Part shown: positions 16,479 to 25,155 of the stretch, piece by piece
Layout: each line of letters begins with the position of its first letter
Numbering within the stretch: the stretch's first letter is position 1
Assembly (NCBI RefSeq): GCF_030122805.1
Contig: NZ_CP126080.1
Coordinates: forward strand, 2,919,001 to 2,983,000
DNA from: Mesobacillus sp. AQ2
GTDB taxonomy: Bacteria > Bacillota > Bacilli > Bacillales > Cytobacillaceae
Reading direction: 5' to 3'
DNA length: 64,000 bases
Translations under genes and position numbers: made by a program
Notes under the pieces: generated by a model
Databases searched by the model: none
Seen by the model: the letters and a program-made list of their open reading frames with translations, nothing else
What the model was told of the DNA's origin: nothing

Positions 16479-16976
16479 TTATTGCTTATCTTCAAAAAAG
16501 ATATGCTTTGCTTCGATTTTTTCCCCGATTGTCAGGATACCATAGGAAAATTCCTTCTGTCTTCTTTTATCTGTTGGAGATCCGGGATTAAAGATGATCA
16601 CTCCGTTATTTTCCTTTAAGACGGGAATATGTGAATGGCCATAAATGATGCAATCAACGGCATCATCGGCAAATGCATCTATTGCCCTTTTTTCTGTCGT
16701 TTTCCCTGTGCCGTGTCCATGGACAATCCCTATACGGAAATCCCCCGCAATGAACAGTTCTTTTGATTTGAGAAGGCTTTTAAGTTCCGGACCATCCACA
16801 TTGCCGGTTACCCCGATGGCCGGTGCATATTGTTTCAGTTCATGATAAAGTTCGATCGTTTGCCAGTCTCCGGCATGGATGATGAAACTACAATCTTCCA
16901 GGTCACGCTTCAGTATTGTCGGCAGATGCTTCGCCTTCCTCGGCATATGAGTGTCGGAAACGACAACAACTTTCAT
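16479..16976 (-). CDS. YfcE/MJ0936-family metallophosphodiesterase
   Basis: A 165-residue binuclear-metal phosphoesterase, similar to B. subtilis YsnB. The metal-ligand motifs are in order: VVVSDTHM (Asp, His), HAGDWQ, GVTGNVDG, GIVHGHG, and GHSHIP, followed by NPGSPTDKRR. It would hydrolyse phosphodiester bonds of an unknown substrate. The ATG follows a GGAGGGG site. Confidence 0.9.
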   Translation of the reverse strand: MKVVVVSDTHMPRKAKHLPTILKRDLEDCSFIIHAGDWQTIELYHELKQYAPAIGVTGNVDGPELKSLLKSKELFIAGDFRIGIVHGHGTGKTTEKRAIDAFADDAVDCIIYGHSHIPVLKENNGVIIFNPGSPTDKRRQKEFSYGILTIGEKIEAKHIFFEDKQ

Positions 16977-17034
16977 GGTGTAACAAACCCCTCCCGCCTG
17001 CTTTTCCCTGTTATGTTACCCTGTGTGAACCGGT

Positions 17035-17556
17035 TTAACCTTTATACTTGGTTACATTAAAATAATCATTTGTTTTGTTATACTGATTGACCTCAATATC
17101 AAGGTCGTGGAAAAAACGGTGAAGATGAACCAGGACCTTCTTATCTTTGCTGCCGTCCTGGATCGTTTTTGAATAGTTGGCGATCGTTTCAAAATCAGAC
17201 TGAAGAGAAGCATTTTCAGTTTCTACTGTGGATATCACCGATATAATTTCCCCTGCGATCTTCCTTTGTTCTTCCCAGTCAACTTTGTCGATCCTTCCCC
17301 AGCCAAGGGTATCATTATATTTTTTGTGAAAATCAGAAATAAACCTCCCGACAGATGAGTAGCCAGTGTTATCTGATCCTTCCTGGAACACCGCAACAGT
17401 CTGTCCCTTCCCCTGATCGCTTGTATTGCTGCTGTTCATGATAAGATTGCCGCTGCCGTTTTCCCATATTGAATAGCCAGCATACAATCCGAAAGCCAGC
17501 AAGAACAGACTGGCAGGTAAGATCATGAGTTTCCATCTATTTTTTTTCTTTTCCAT
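17035..17556 (-). CDS. Hypothetical membrane-anchored extracytoplasmic protein
   Basis: The 173-residue protein has a KKKNRWK start, one membrane helix (LMILPASLFLLAFGLYAGY) and a soluble outer domain. The outer part contains SVGRFISDFHKKYNDTLGWG and a helical C-terminal half (LHRFFHDLDIEVNQYNK). No catalytic motif was found and I do not recognise the family. It has its own ribosome site. Confidence 0.7.
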   Translation of the reverse strand: MEKKKNRWKLMILPASLFLLAFGLYAGYSIWENGSGNLIMNSSNTSDQGKGQTVAVFQEGSDNTGYSSVGRFISDFHKKYNDTLGWGRIDKVDWEEQRKIAGEIISVISTVETENASLQSDFETIANYSKTIQDGSKDKKVLVHLHRFFHDLDIEVNQYNKTNDYFNVTKYKG

Positions 17557-17681
17557 CTGTCAGCCCCCTATGTCCCCTATTTCAACTCAAACTGAATCCG
17601 CCCTTCATATATAATTAGACAGCAGTCAGCTGATTCCCTGCAAGAAAACACCATGTAACGACCAGCAGGCGTGCGCAAAAA

Positions 17682-17720
17682 AAATATCCCGGCATACTTA
17701 GCTCCGGGATATTTCTATGA
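17682..17720 (-). terminator. Terminator after the GreA-like gene
   Basis: On the minus strand AAATATCCCGG...CCGGGATATTTTTT forms a hairpin with a T-run downstream of the gene at 17743. Confidence 0.8.
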
Positions 17721-17742
17721 ATAGGAGAACAAACTCATTGTA

Positions 17743-18240
17743 TTACTTTGCTGCTTCATCCCAAGTGCTATAAAGCCCTATAACCCTGCACTTGATTTTG
17801 CCAGAGGGAAGTGAGAGAATCGTTTCTTCTCCTACTTTTAAACTGATTAGTTTTTGGGCAACGGGGGCATCATAGTAAATTTTATTTTCATCAATATTTG
17901 ATTCTCCATAACCGACGATTTCATAGGTTTCTTCTTCTGAATCAGCCGGATACTCAAATAAACACTTTACGATTGAACCGATCGCAACTTCCTTTGTATT
18001 TCTCTCCTTAAACTCAATTAATTCAGCCGTCTTGTACGTTTGTTGTATTTCGTTCAAACGGTCCATTAATATCCGCTCATCTTGTTCTAACTTATGAAAA
18101 TTGGGATTAGCCAGTTTATCATCCCCGCAAGCATTGAAGGCAATATTTTTATCCATACGTACTTGCTTTAATTCTTGTTCCAGCCTTGCTATTTGCTGCA
18201 AAATCAATTGCTCTCCCGATGGGGTGATCTTAACTGCCAT
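17743..18240 (-). CDS. GreA/GreB-family transcription factor-like protein
   Basis: A 165-residue protein with an N-terminal coiled coil (ILQQIARLEQELKQVRMD... LMDRLNEIQQTY) and a C-terminal FKBP-like GreA/GreB domain (GSIVKCLFEYP, EETYEIVGYGE, SPVAQ-like DAPVAQKLISLKVGEE). Gre factors rescue backtracked RNA polymerase. The acidic pair at the coil tip seen in canonical GreA is not clear here (NACGDDKLANPN), so it may be a divergent paralogue with another role. Confidence 0.82.
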   Translation of the reverse strand: MAVKITPSGEQLILQQIARLEQELKQVRMDKNIAFNACGDDKLANPNFHKLEQDERILMDRLNEIQQTYKTAELIEFKERNTKEVAIGSIVKCLFEYPADSEEETYEIVGYGESNIDENKIYYDAPVAQKLISLKVGEETILSLPSGKIKCRVIGLYSTWDEAAK

Positions 18241-18267
18241 GTTACTCTCCTTTTAACTGCAAAATTT

Positions 18268-19170
18268 TTATTCGCTAATCTTACCATATGCCATGATATA
18301 TTGCTTGATTAATGTATCCAGAAGACGATGGAGATCCATAAATCCGTAACCCAGTGCTGCCGCACGAGAAGTGTCGATCGACCATGACCCAGGTAAAGCA
18401 TATGGTGACATAATGTCCGAAGGAGGATTTTTATCAACGATTGCTTCTTTTCCAGTCAGCAATTCTATTTTATCGATCAGTTCTTGCAGACTGATGTCCC
18501 CTGCAGAACCTGGGTTAATTGGACCGGTATAATCTGACTTTCCGATGTTCACCAGGAAATTTGCAGCTTCAGCTGCCTCGATAAAACTGTAGCGCATTTC
18601 AGGTTGCGGAATACCAATCGCCTGGCCTGAAAGTATTTTATCGACATGGAACTTCAAACGCTCTGTGTAATCATCTTCAGAAACGACAATCGGGAACCGG
18701 GAAGAGCCGGTCTCAAATTGGCCTAGCTGGTGGAACACAGCTTCAGAGGCACGCTTCGCCTCTTTGTAACCTTCATAACCAGGGTACTCCCTGCGCCCTT
18801 TGTATTTGATCGGATATGTAAATGGATTGAAATCCTCTTCCTTATGGAGCGTGCCGAATTCATAGACAGCCTGGGAAGAAGTGAAAATATATCGACCCAC
18901 ACGTCCACATAACAATTCTGAAGTATCTCTTGCTTCTGTTGGCGAAAAACACGATTGGTCATAGACAAGATCCCACTCCTTTCCTTTGAAGGCTTCTGCC
19001 AGTGTCTCTTTCTTTTCCCGATCAATCCTAAGCCGGTTCACTTTATCACCAAAAGGATCTGCTTTAGTTCCTCTCGTGGCGATGGTAACTTCATTACCAT
19101 GGTCAATCAGCATTTCGACCAGCTTTTTCCCAAAATACTGGGTTCCTCCCAGGACAAGTACCTTATTCAT
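18268..19170 (-). CDS. NAD-dependent epimerase/dehydratase family protein
   Basis: A 300-residue extended SDR. The nucleotide-binding motif VLGGTQYFGKKLVEML is at the N-terminus. YKEAKRASE gives Tyr and Lys four residues apart (the usual YxxxK). SQAVYEFG and the C-terminal substrate domain follow. The GGTxFxG start is typical of sugar-nucleotide or RNA-binding CSP41-like members. The substrate is unknown. It is monocistronic, with a GGGGGG site. Confidence 0.85.
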   Translation of the reverse strand: MNKVLVLGGTQYFGKKLVEMLIDHGNEVTIATRGTKADPFGDKVNRLRIDREKKETLAEAFKGKEWDLVYDQSCFSPTEARDTSELLCGRVGRYIFTSSQAVYEFGTLHKEEDFNPFTYPIKYKGRREYPGYEGYKEAKRASEAVFHQLGQFETGSSRFPIVVSEDDYTERLKFHVDKILSGQAIGIPQPEMRYSFIEAAEAANFLVNIGKSDYTGPINPGSAGDISLQELIDKIELLTGKEAIVDKNPPSDIMSPYALPGSWSIDTSRAAALGYGFMDLHRLLDTLIKQYIMAYGKISE

Positions 19171-19296
19171 TATAAACCCCCCTCTTCTTTATTCTTTTTA
19201 TTCTTCTTTTATCGGGGATTTTCCTTTTTCATTTAAATACAAGATAAAAACCGGCCATCATAAAAGGTGGCCGGCATAAGTTGATTCCAAGTTCTA

Positions 19297-20151
19297 TCAG
19301 GCTTGTTTCTTTTCCTTTGCTTTTGGTTTTGCAGCTGTCTTCTTTTTCTTTGCGGCTGCAGGTTCTTTCTTTTTCTCAGGCTTCGTCCGGTCAATAGAAG
19401 CCTGCAGCGCTGCCATAAGATCTGTCACATTGGATACTGGCTCTTTTTCTGTTGGTGTAACCAGCTCTTTGCCTGTGCGCTTTGCTTCGATCAATTCTAA
19501 TAATGCTGTCCGATAATCGTCTTTATATTTATCTGGTTCAAATTCGGTGGTCAACTGATCAATGAGCATAATGGCTGTTTCCAGCTCTTTTTCGGTCACC
19601 TTGTCATCTGCAGGGACGTTTGGTACGTCAACGGTTTTCCTGACTTCATCGGGAAAATGGATCGTTTCCATGACCAGTGTGTTATCATAGACCCTTATTA
19701 CAGCCAATTGCTCTTTGGCGCGGATCATGATTTTGGCAATGCCCACCTTCTGTGATTCCTCAAGTGCCTTTCTTAACAAGGAATAGGCTTTTCCGCCGCT
19801 TTCATTTGGCGAGATAAAATAGCTTCGCTGATAGTAAATCGGATCGATTTCGGACATTTTCACAAAATCAATAATTTCGACGGCCTTGTCTTCGTTTTCT
19901 TTCCTCAATGCTTCCAAATCTTCCTCTTCAAGGATGACAAACTTCCCTTTCGTGTACTCATATGCTTTGACAATGTCTTCATTCTTTACTTCTTTATCAC
20001 AAACCGGACATGTTTTTTCGTATTTAATCGGCGAGTGGCATTCTTTATGAAGTGTCCGAAGCTTGATGTCCTTATCTTCTGTTGCAGCATGAAGCTTGAT
20101 TGGGATATTAACGAGACCGAAGCTGATGCTCCCTTTCCAAATAGTATGCAT
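19297..20151 (-). CDS. ku: Ku protein for non-homologous end joining
   Basis: Bacterial Ku binds double-strand DNA ends as a homodimer and recruits LigD. The 284-residue protein starts MHTIWKGSISFGLVNIP and contains CPVCDKEVK, YYQRSYFISP and RVYDNTLVMETIHFPDEVR. The C-terminal tail is a Lys/Ala/Pro-rich basic extension of about 35 residues. The ATG at 20151 has a GGAG site. It is divergent from ligD, and both are usually expressed in the forespore in B. subtilis (ykoV/ykoU). Confidence 0.96.
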   Translation of the reverse strand: MHTIWKGSISFGLVNIPIKLHAATEDKDIKLRTLHKECHSPIKYEKTCPVCDKEVKNEDIVKAYEYTKGKFVILEEEDLEALRKENEDKAVEIIDFVKMSEIDPIYYQRSYFISPNESGGKAYSLLRKALEESQKVGIAKIMIRAKEQLAVIRVYDNTLVMETIHFPDEVRKTVDVPNVPADDKVTEKELETAIMLIDQLTTEFEPDKYKDDYRTALLELIEAKRTGKELVTPTEKEPVSNVTDLMAALQASIDRTKPEKKKEPAAAKKKKTAAKPKAKEKKQA

Positions 20152-20277
20152 GGCGTTCTCCACCTTATCGTTTTATTACTAATTTGCTTTAGAATTCAAT
20201 GAATCATTCCTTAAAACATTTGCCAGCGTACTAGTTTGCACTCAATCAGGAACACTATAAATATGACCGAGGAAAGG

Positions 20278-22122
20278 ATGGGAAAAATGCTGAAACCGAT
20301 GCTCCCAACACTTGCATTTGAAGCACCCCGGGGAGATGGATGGCGTTACGAAGTCAAATATGATGGTTTTCGTGCGCTGTTGACATGGGATCATGAATTG
20401 GAATTGACAAGCAGGAATGGAAAGGCGCTGCTGCCTTTGTTTCCGGAAATCGCTGACTTTCTGCTGGGTAATAAGGAGAAGTTCGCGCCCTATTTACCGC
20501 TGACTTTTGACGCTGAACTAGTTTACCTGGAAAACCCGTTCAAGGCGAACTTCGGAGCCATCCAAATCAGGGGGAGAATGAGATCCCAGGACAGAATCAG
20601 GACAGAATCAGCGAGGAATCCTTGCAGGCTGATGGTTTTTGACCTTCTTAAAATAAAAGGCAAAAGTTTGGAGGCTGAAAGTTACCAAGACAGGCGCAAT
20701 CAGCTCAGCACTTTATTCACTGAACTTGAGTTGCCTCAATCCCCAAACCCTAAATATCCGGACCTTTTACAGCTTGTCGGCAGTGAAAAAAATCTGGATA
20801 GCGTATGGGAAAAAGTTGTCATTTATGATGGAGAGGGAATCATTGCGAAGCAAGCCAATAGCAAATGGGAGGAAGGAAAGCGTACAGAGACATGGATAAA
20901 AACAAAAAACTGGAAATATGTATCCTGTTTTGTGACTGCATATGAAAAATCGAATGGTTATTTTTATATCTCTGTTTATAAAGGAGGGGAATTATACCAA
21001 ATAGGCCTGGTGATCTTTGGATTTAAGCCTGAGGAAAAAAATGCCCTTCATCAGATCATCAAGCAGAACAAAAGCGGAGAAGACCACCAATTCATCTATG
21101 TAGAGCCCGCGATTTGTCTGGAGGTAAAATACCTTGAAGTTTATGAGGATCAGCTTCGTGAGCCTCATTTCCATCAATTCAGGTTTGATTTAACTCCATC
21201 TGCCTGTACGTATGATAAATTCGTTCTCCAGCAAAAGAACTTGCCCCCGGATATCGAAATCACGCATCCTGACAAGCCGCTTTGGGAAGATCCGCGAATC
21301 CAAAAGATTGACTATATCCATTATTTGAGGGAAATCTCGCCCTATATGCTCCCTTTCCTTCAAGACAGGCATTTGACGGTGATCCGTTTTCCGCATGGCA
21401 TGTTTGGAGAAGCCTTTTACCAAAAAAACGTTCCTGACTATGCACCGGAATTTGTTCAAACCTCAAAATGGGAAGGCATTGAATATATTGTCTGCAATAA
21501 TATGAAGACCCTTTTATGGCTGGGGAACCAAATTGCAGTTGAATTTCACATTCCTTTTGAGACAATCAATAGCAAAGGACCAGAGGAAATAGTCTTTGAC
21601 CTTGACCCTCCATCCAGGGAATATTTTCATCTGGCAATTAAAGCTGCGATTGATATTAAGGAAGTTCTTGATGAATTGAAGCTGATCAGTTTTATAAAAA
21701 CATCTGGCAACAAGGGGCTGCAGATTTACGTTCCGCTTCCTACAAATGTATACAGCTATCATGATACAAGATTGTTCACCGCATTTATCGCGAACTATCT
21801 CGTCTCAAAGGATCCTGATTCTTTTACGATTGAGAGGCTGAAAAAAAACAGGGGAAATAGGCTGTATGTGGATTATATACAGCATGCTGAGGGTAAAACG
21901 ATTGTCAGCCCCTATTCCGCCCGCGGAAAATCTCATGCAGGAGTGGCGACACCGCTCTTTTGGGAAGAAGTGACTGAGGATTTGAAGATTGAAGATTTCC
22001 ATCTGGGGGCGATCATCGAGCGTGTAAAGAGATTAGGCTGCCCATTCCGGACTTACTTTGCTGCAAAAGCCGAACAGGACTTTGAACCAGTTTTAGACGT
22101 ATTAAAAAAGAAAAAATCCTGA
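20278..22122 (+). CDS. ligD: DNA ligase D, ligase plus polymerase domains
   Basis: The 614-residue protein joins DNA ends with Ku. The N-terminal ATP-dependent ligase domain has the adenylation Lys in YEVKYDGFRAL, and GEGIIAKQ and KTKNWK motifs. The C-terminal primase-polymerase domain (from about residue 330) has GPEEIVFDLDPP with the metal Asp pair and TSGNKGLQIYVPL. The phosphoesterase domain found in Pseudomonas LigD is absent, as in B. subtilis YkoU. The start is uncertain: ATGs at 20278 and 20287 both lie near GAGGAAAGG. Confidence 0.94.
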   Translation: MGKMLKPMLPTLAFEAPRGDGWRYEVKYDGFRALLTWDHELELTSRNGKALLPLFPEIADFLLGNKEKFAPYLPLTFDAELVYLENPFKANFGAIQIRGRMRSQDRIRTESARNPCRLMVFDLLKIKGKSLEAESYQDRRNQLSTLFTELELPQSPNPKYPDLLQLVGSEKNLDSVWEKVVIYDGEGIIAKQANSKWEEGKRTETWIKTKNWKYVSCFVTAYEKSNGYFYISVYKGGELYQIGLVIFGFKPEEKNALHQIIKQNKSGEDHQFIYVEPAICLEVKYLEVYEDQLREPHFHQFRFDLTPSACTYDKFVLQQKNLPPDIEITHPDKPLWEDPRIQKIDYIHYLREISPYMLPFLQDRHLTVIRFPHGMFGEAFYQKNVPDYAPEFVQTSKWEGIEYIVCNNMKTLLWLGNQIAVEFHIPFETINSKGPEEIVFDLDPPSREYFHLAIKAAIDIKEVLDELKLISFIKTSGNKGLQIYVPLPTNVYSYHDTRLFTAFIANYLVSKDPDSFTIERLKKNRGNRLYVDYIQHAEGKTIVSPYSARGKSHAGVATPLFWEEVTEDLKIEDFHLGAIIERVKRLGCPFRTYFAAKAEQDFEPVLDVLKKKKS

Positions 22123-22148
22123 AGGTGGTCTTCAGGATTTTTCAGGTT
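22116..22148 (+). terminator. Terminator after ligD
   Basis: ATCCTGAAG...CTTCAGGATTTTT hairpin with a T-run directly after the ligD stop codon. Confidence 0.8.
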
Positions 22149-22168
22149 TATGGATATACATATCCCTC

Positions 22169-23149
22169 TTAAAATCTGCTGAGATACTTTTTGGCATGCT
22201 CCTGCAGCTTTTCATATTGCAAATCTTCATTGAAGTCTTCCTGTTCAAGAATCTCTGTAAGGATTCCATCGGCATTAAAATCAATATCGATCTGGGCGGA
22301 GTACACAAACGTGGCATTGCCAATCAAATCAATGGTGAAGGTTTCACCTTCTTTATGGACTGCACACTGTACCATTCCTCCATTGTTGTACACATCTATT
22401 GGCTGTTCATACTCATTTTCATTCATCAGGCATGTAACAAGAGTTGAGGCTGACATAGCTGTGCCACAGGCGTTTGTGTAGCCTACTCCCCTTTCAAAAG
22501 TCCTGACAAAAATGCTTCCCTTTTCCAGCAGTCTGATGAAGCTGACATTAACACCATCAGGAAATAAATCGTTTGGCTGGTTTAATTTTTCACTTAGCTC
22601 AGTCTGCAGATCAGAATCCAACTGGTCTTTGCTGACAACGGCTGTTAGGTGCGGATTAGGTACAGCCAACGCGGTAAATGTTAATTCTTCTGACAATGCG
22701 GGGATCCTCTCCTGGATGAGGGTATCCTGATCCAAATTTAATGGCAAATCGTTCAAGTCAAAGGTGACCGGAGAAATTTCCACTTGATAGGTAGGAATTC
22801 CACTGAAGACTTCTTCATGCTTCCTGACCTTCAGATTAGCCTTCATCGTTTCAATGACCGCTTCATCCACTCCCAGCTTCTCGCATACATACCGGCCTGC
22901 ACAGCGAAGTCCATTTCCGCACATGGATGCTTCAGTGCCGTCCGAATTAAAGATGCGATATTGCGCATCTGCGACCTTGCTGGGACGGATGAACAGGATT
23001 CCATCTGCCCCCAATGAGTTTTCCCGGTCACATAGCGCCAACGCCAAATCACGCCTTTTAAAATCATCAAATTTATAGTTGCGGTCACTTTCATCTATCA
23101 GTAAGAAATCATTATTCGATCCATGGCACTTAATTAAATCAATTAACAT
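22169..23149 (-). CDS. dapF: Diaminopimelate epimerase
   Basis: DapF converts LL- to meso-diaminopimelate for lysine and peptidoglycan. The 326-residue protein has the two catalytic Cys motifs, MCGNGLRCAGRY and TNACGTAMSAS, plus HGSNNDFLLID and the AVPNPHLTA segment. It is longer than the usual 270-290 residues because of a C-terminal extension rich in Glu (ILEQEDFNEDLQYEKLQEH). The ATG at 23147-23149 follows GGGGGCG. It is isolated from other lysine genes. Confidence 0.9.
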   Translation of the reverse strand: MLIDLIKCHGSNNDFLLIDESDRNYKFDDFKRRDLALALCDRENSLGADGILFIRPSKVADAQYRIFNSDGTEASMCGNGLRCAGRYVCEKLGVDEAVIETMKANLKVRKHEEVFSGIPTYQVEISPVTFDLNDLPLNLDQDTLIQERIPALSEELTFTALAVPNPHLTAVVSKDQLDSDLQTELSEKLNQPNDLFPDGVNVSFIRLLEKGSIFVRTFERGVGYTNACGTAMSASTLVTCLMNENEYEQPIDVYNNGGMVQCAVHKEGETFTIDLIGNATFVYSAQIDIDFNADGILTEILEQEDFNEDLQYEKLQEHAKKYLSRF

Positions 23150-23272
23150 GTTTACGCCCCCAAAATCCTTCGTTATATTACAAGATGCCATAAATATCCG
23201 AATTGTTCAATAGACATGCTATCTTGCAGCACTTTATCAATCCTGCTCCTGCCCTTTTAGGCAGTCCTAAGC

Positions 23273-23312
23273 AAAAAAAAAAAAATGACCAGCATAGCAG
23301 CTGATCATTCTT
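23273..23312 (-). terminator. Orphan minus-strand terminator beside the IS3 element
   Basis: On the minus strand ATGATCAGC...GCTGGTCAT is followed by 13 T. The nearest upstream minus-strand gene is the Cys-rich protein at 24746, now separated from it by the IS element. Confidence 0.65.
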
Positions 23313-23421
23313 GTTATTATGACGCCATTTTTCTGCATTCTTCTGAAGCTAGTATAAAAAGTGGACACAGGCATTGGCGTCATGTTTAAATCATAATCAA
23401 CAATATAAGGGACGTGTAAAC

Positions 23422-23730
23422 ATGGCGGAAAAATATAAGAAATATCCTATAGAATTTAAAGAGTATGTTTGTAAAATGATTGTTTTTGATGGTCGAAAAA
23501 TAGTCGATGTGAGTAACGAGCTTCAGATTTCGTATGACACTCTACAGAAATGGGTAGCTGCCTATCGAAAAAGACAACAGGATGCAGAGAAAGACCGCCA
23601 GAATCGCTTATTAACTGCTTCAGAATACAAAGAATTGTATGAAGCAGAAAGATTAAGAAAGTTGGAGCTGGAGGAGGAAAATACAATCTTAAAAAAGGCC
23701 ATGCACATCTTCACGCAAGAAAAGAAGTAA
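23422..23730 (+). CDS. IS3-family transposase OrfA
   Basis: A 102-residue DNA-binding subunit. The N-terminal helix-turn-helix is KYPIEFKEYVCKM ... DVSNELQISYDTLQKWVAAYRK, followed by a leucine-zipper-like coiled coil (YEAERLRKLELEEENTILKKAM). The frame ends at an A-rich GAAAAGAAGTAA, and the orfB frame is open through this point. A -1 ribosomal shift there would make the OrfAB transposase. Confidence 0.9.
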   Translation: MAEKYKKYPIEFKEYVCKMIVFDGRKIVDVSNELQISYDTLQKWVAAYRKRQQDAEKDRQNRLLTASEYKELYEAERLRKLELEEENTILKKAMHIFTQEKK

Positions 23731-23771
23731 AGTTTGCTTTCATCCATTCAGAAAGGGATGAACACTCCATC

Positions 23772-24638
23772 GTGAGGATGTGCAAAGCACTGGGCGTTAC
23801 TACCTCAGGTTATTATGCATGGCTAAAGCGTCAGGAACAGGGCGAAACGGAAAAGCAGAAACAAGATACTCATCTGGATAAACTAATCATTTCCCACTTT
23901 TATGAGAACCTTTCTACATTCGGGAGTCCTAGGATCCACAAAAAGCTTGTGACAGAGAATAATATAAAGGTCTCACAAAAGAAGGTAGCCAATCGTATGA
24001 GAGCGCTTGGTCTCTATGCGACGCCACCGAAAAAATATGTTCATACTACCGATTCAAACCATGATAAGAGAACATATCCAAATGTACTAGACCGTAACTT
24101 CAACCCCAAGGCGCCTAATAAAGTATGGGTAACGGATATTACCTATATCCATACAGGAGAAGGTTTTATTTACTTGAACCCTGTTATTGACTTATTTTCA
24201 CGCCGGGTTATAAGCTACGCCATAGACGATAATATGGAGCATACTCTGCCACTCCGTGCCTTAAATGAAGCTATTGCATTACGAAACCCCGAAGAGGGTT
24301 GGATCCACCATTCAGATCGTGGATCACAATATTGTTCGAACAATTATATCGAAGCCCTAAAGACAGCTAAAGCCACAATCAGTATGAGCAGGAAAGCGAC
24401 TCCTTATGACAATGCCTGTGTAGAGTCCTTTTTTGCTTCATTGAAAAAAGAATACCTTTATAAATTTGTATTTCCCACAAAGGCAGCCGCGGTAGCAGCT
24501 GTCGAGTTTTATGTGCAATTTTATAACAGGAAAAGAATTCATTCCACACTTGAATACGCCACTCCAATTGAATGTGAATTGGCGTTCGAAAAGGCGCAAA
24601 GAGAAGACGCCAATAAAAAAGAGTTGCCCTCAGCCTAA
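23772..24638 (+). CDS. IS3-family transposase OrfB, DDE integrase
   Basis: The 288-residue catalytic part has an HTH_21-like segment (LDKLIISHFYENLSTFGSPRIHK) and an rve integrase core. The DDE residues are the Asp in VWVTDITYI, the Asp in HHSDRGSQY and the Glu in ESFFASLKKE. A GTG at 23772 is the first usual start, but the frame is open upstream to about 23720 and the natural product is probably an OrfAB fusion made by -1 frameshifting. No inactivating mutation is seen. Confidence 0.92.
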   Translation: MRMCKALGVTTSGYYAWLKRQEQGETEKQKQDTHLDKLIISHFYENLSTFGSPRIHKKLVTENNIKVSQKKVANRMRALGLYATPPKKYVHTTDSNHDKRTYPNVLDRNFNPKAPNKVWVTDITYIHTGEGFIYLNPVIDLFSRRVISYAIDDNMEHTLPLRALNEAIALRNPEEGWIHHSDRGSQYCSNNYIEALKTAKATISMSRKATPYDNACVESFFASLKKEYLYKFVFPTKAAAVAAVEFYVQFYNRKRIHSTLEYATPIECELAFEKAQREDANKKELPSA

Positions 24639-24745
24639 AGGAATAATCGGTTTTTGATTTTTCCTTTTGGCTGAGGCATCCAAACGAAGTGTAAACGGAG
24701 TGCGGAATAAAAAATACGCCAATCCCTGGCATAAAATAATCTATT

Positions 24746-25069
24746 TTATTGACAGAAGTCCACTTCTTCGCATTTAAAGCATGCTTCCGCACATTTTTGG
24801 CAATGTTCATGATCATGCTTTTTACATTCATTGCCGCAGGCTTCGCAAATATCCGCACATAAACCGCAGATCTGGTTGACGAAGTGGCTGTTGGTCTGCA
24901 TCGCTGTCACTGCCATGCCGCAGATTTCTGCACATTCTCTGTCCATCCTGATGCACTCGGCCATCATTTTTACATTCTCTTCCTTCAGGCAGGAATCAAA
25001 ACATACATTACAAGCTTCGATACATTCAATACAAGCCTGAATACAATCCTGATATTGCTGGTTTACCAT
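24746..25069 (-). CDS. Cys-rich four-helix copper-binding protein (Csp/DUF326, YhjQ-like)
   Basis: A 107-residue protein with 19 Cys spaced along four helices (DCIQACIECIEAC, CLKEEN, CIRMDRECAEIC, QICGLCADICEACGNEC), as in copper-storage Csp proteins and B. subtilis YhjQ. Thiolates lining the bundle bind Cu(I) in characterised relatives. No signal peptide is present, so it is cytosolic (Csp3-like). The IS element sits about 12 bases past its stop codon. A GGAGG site precedes the ATG. Confidence 0.88.
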   Translation of the reverse strand: MVNQQYQDCIQACIECIEACNVCFDSCLKEENVKMMAECIRMDRECAEICGMAVTAMQTNSHFVNQICGLCADICEACGNECKKHDHEHCQKCAEACFKCEEVDFCQ

Positions 25070-25155
25070 ATTCCAACCTCCTTTTGTTTCCTATCTATCT
25101 GTAACCTGATAGAAGGTTGGATAAACGAAAAAAAAGAAGTGGAATAATTTTCAAA

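Larger units (their letters stand above)
23362..24734 (+). mobile_element. IS3-family (IS150-group-like) insertion sequence
   Basis: The element holds overlapping orfA and orfB transposase frames in the usual IS3 layout. The ends share an imperfect inverted repeat: CAGGCATTGGCGT on the left near 23368 and the reverse complement of ACGCCAATCCCTG on the right near 24728. Exact borders are uncertain by a few bases and no clear 3-base target duplication was found. Both frames look intact. Confidence 0.85.

Noticed and set aside
24755..24772. AAGTCCACTT as the right inverted repeat of the IS3 element (matching AGTGGACA on the left)
   Set aside because: It lies inside the C-terminal codons of the Cys-rich protein; the ATTGGCGT-containing ends fit better.
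24379..24858. 159-codon minus-strand frame across the IS3 right end
   Set aside because: It is antisense to the transposase and crosses the IS border; it has no ribosome site.
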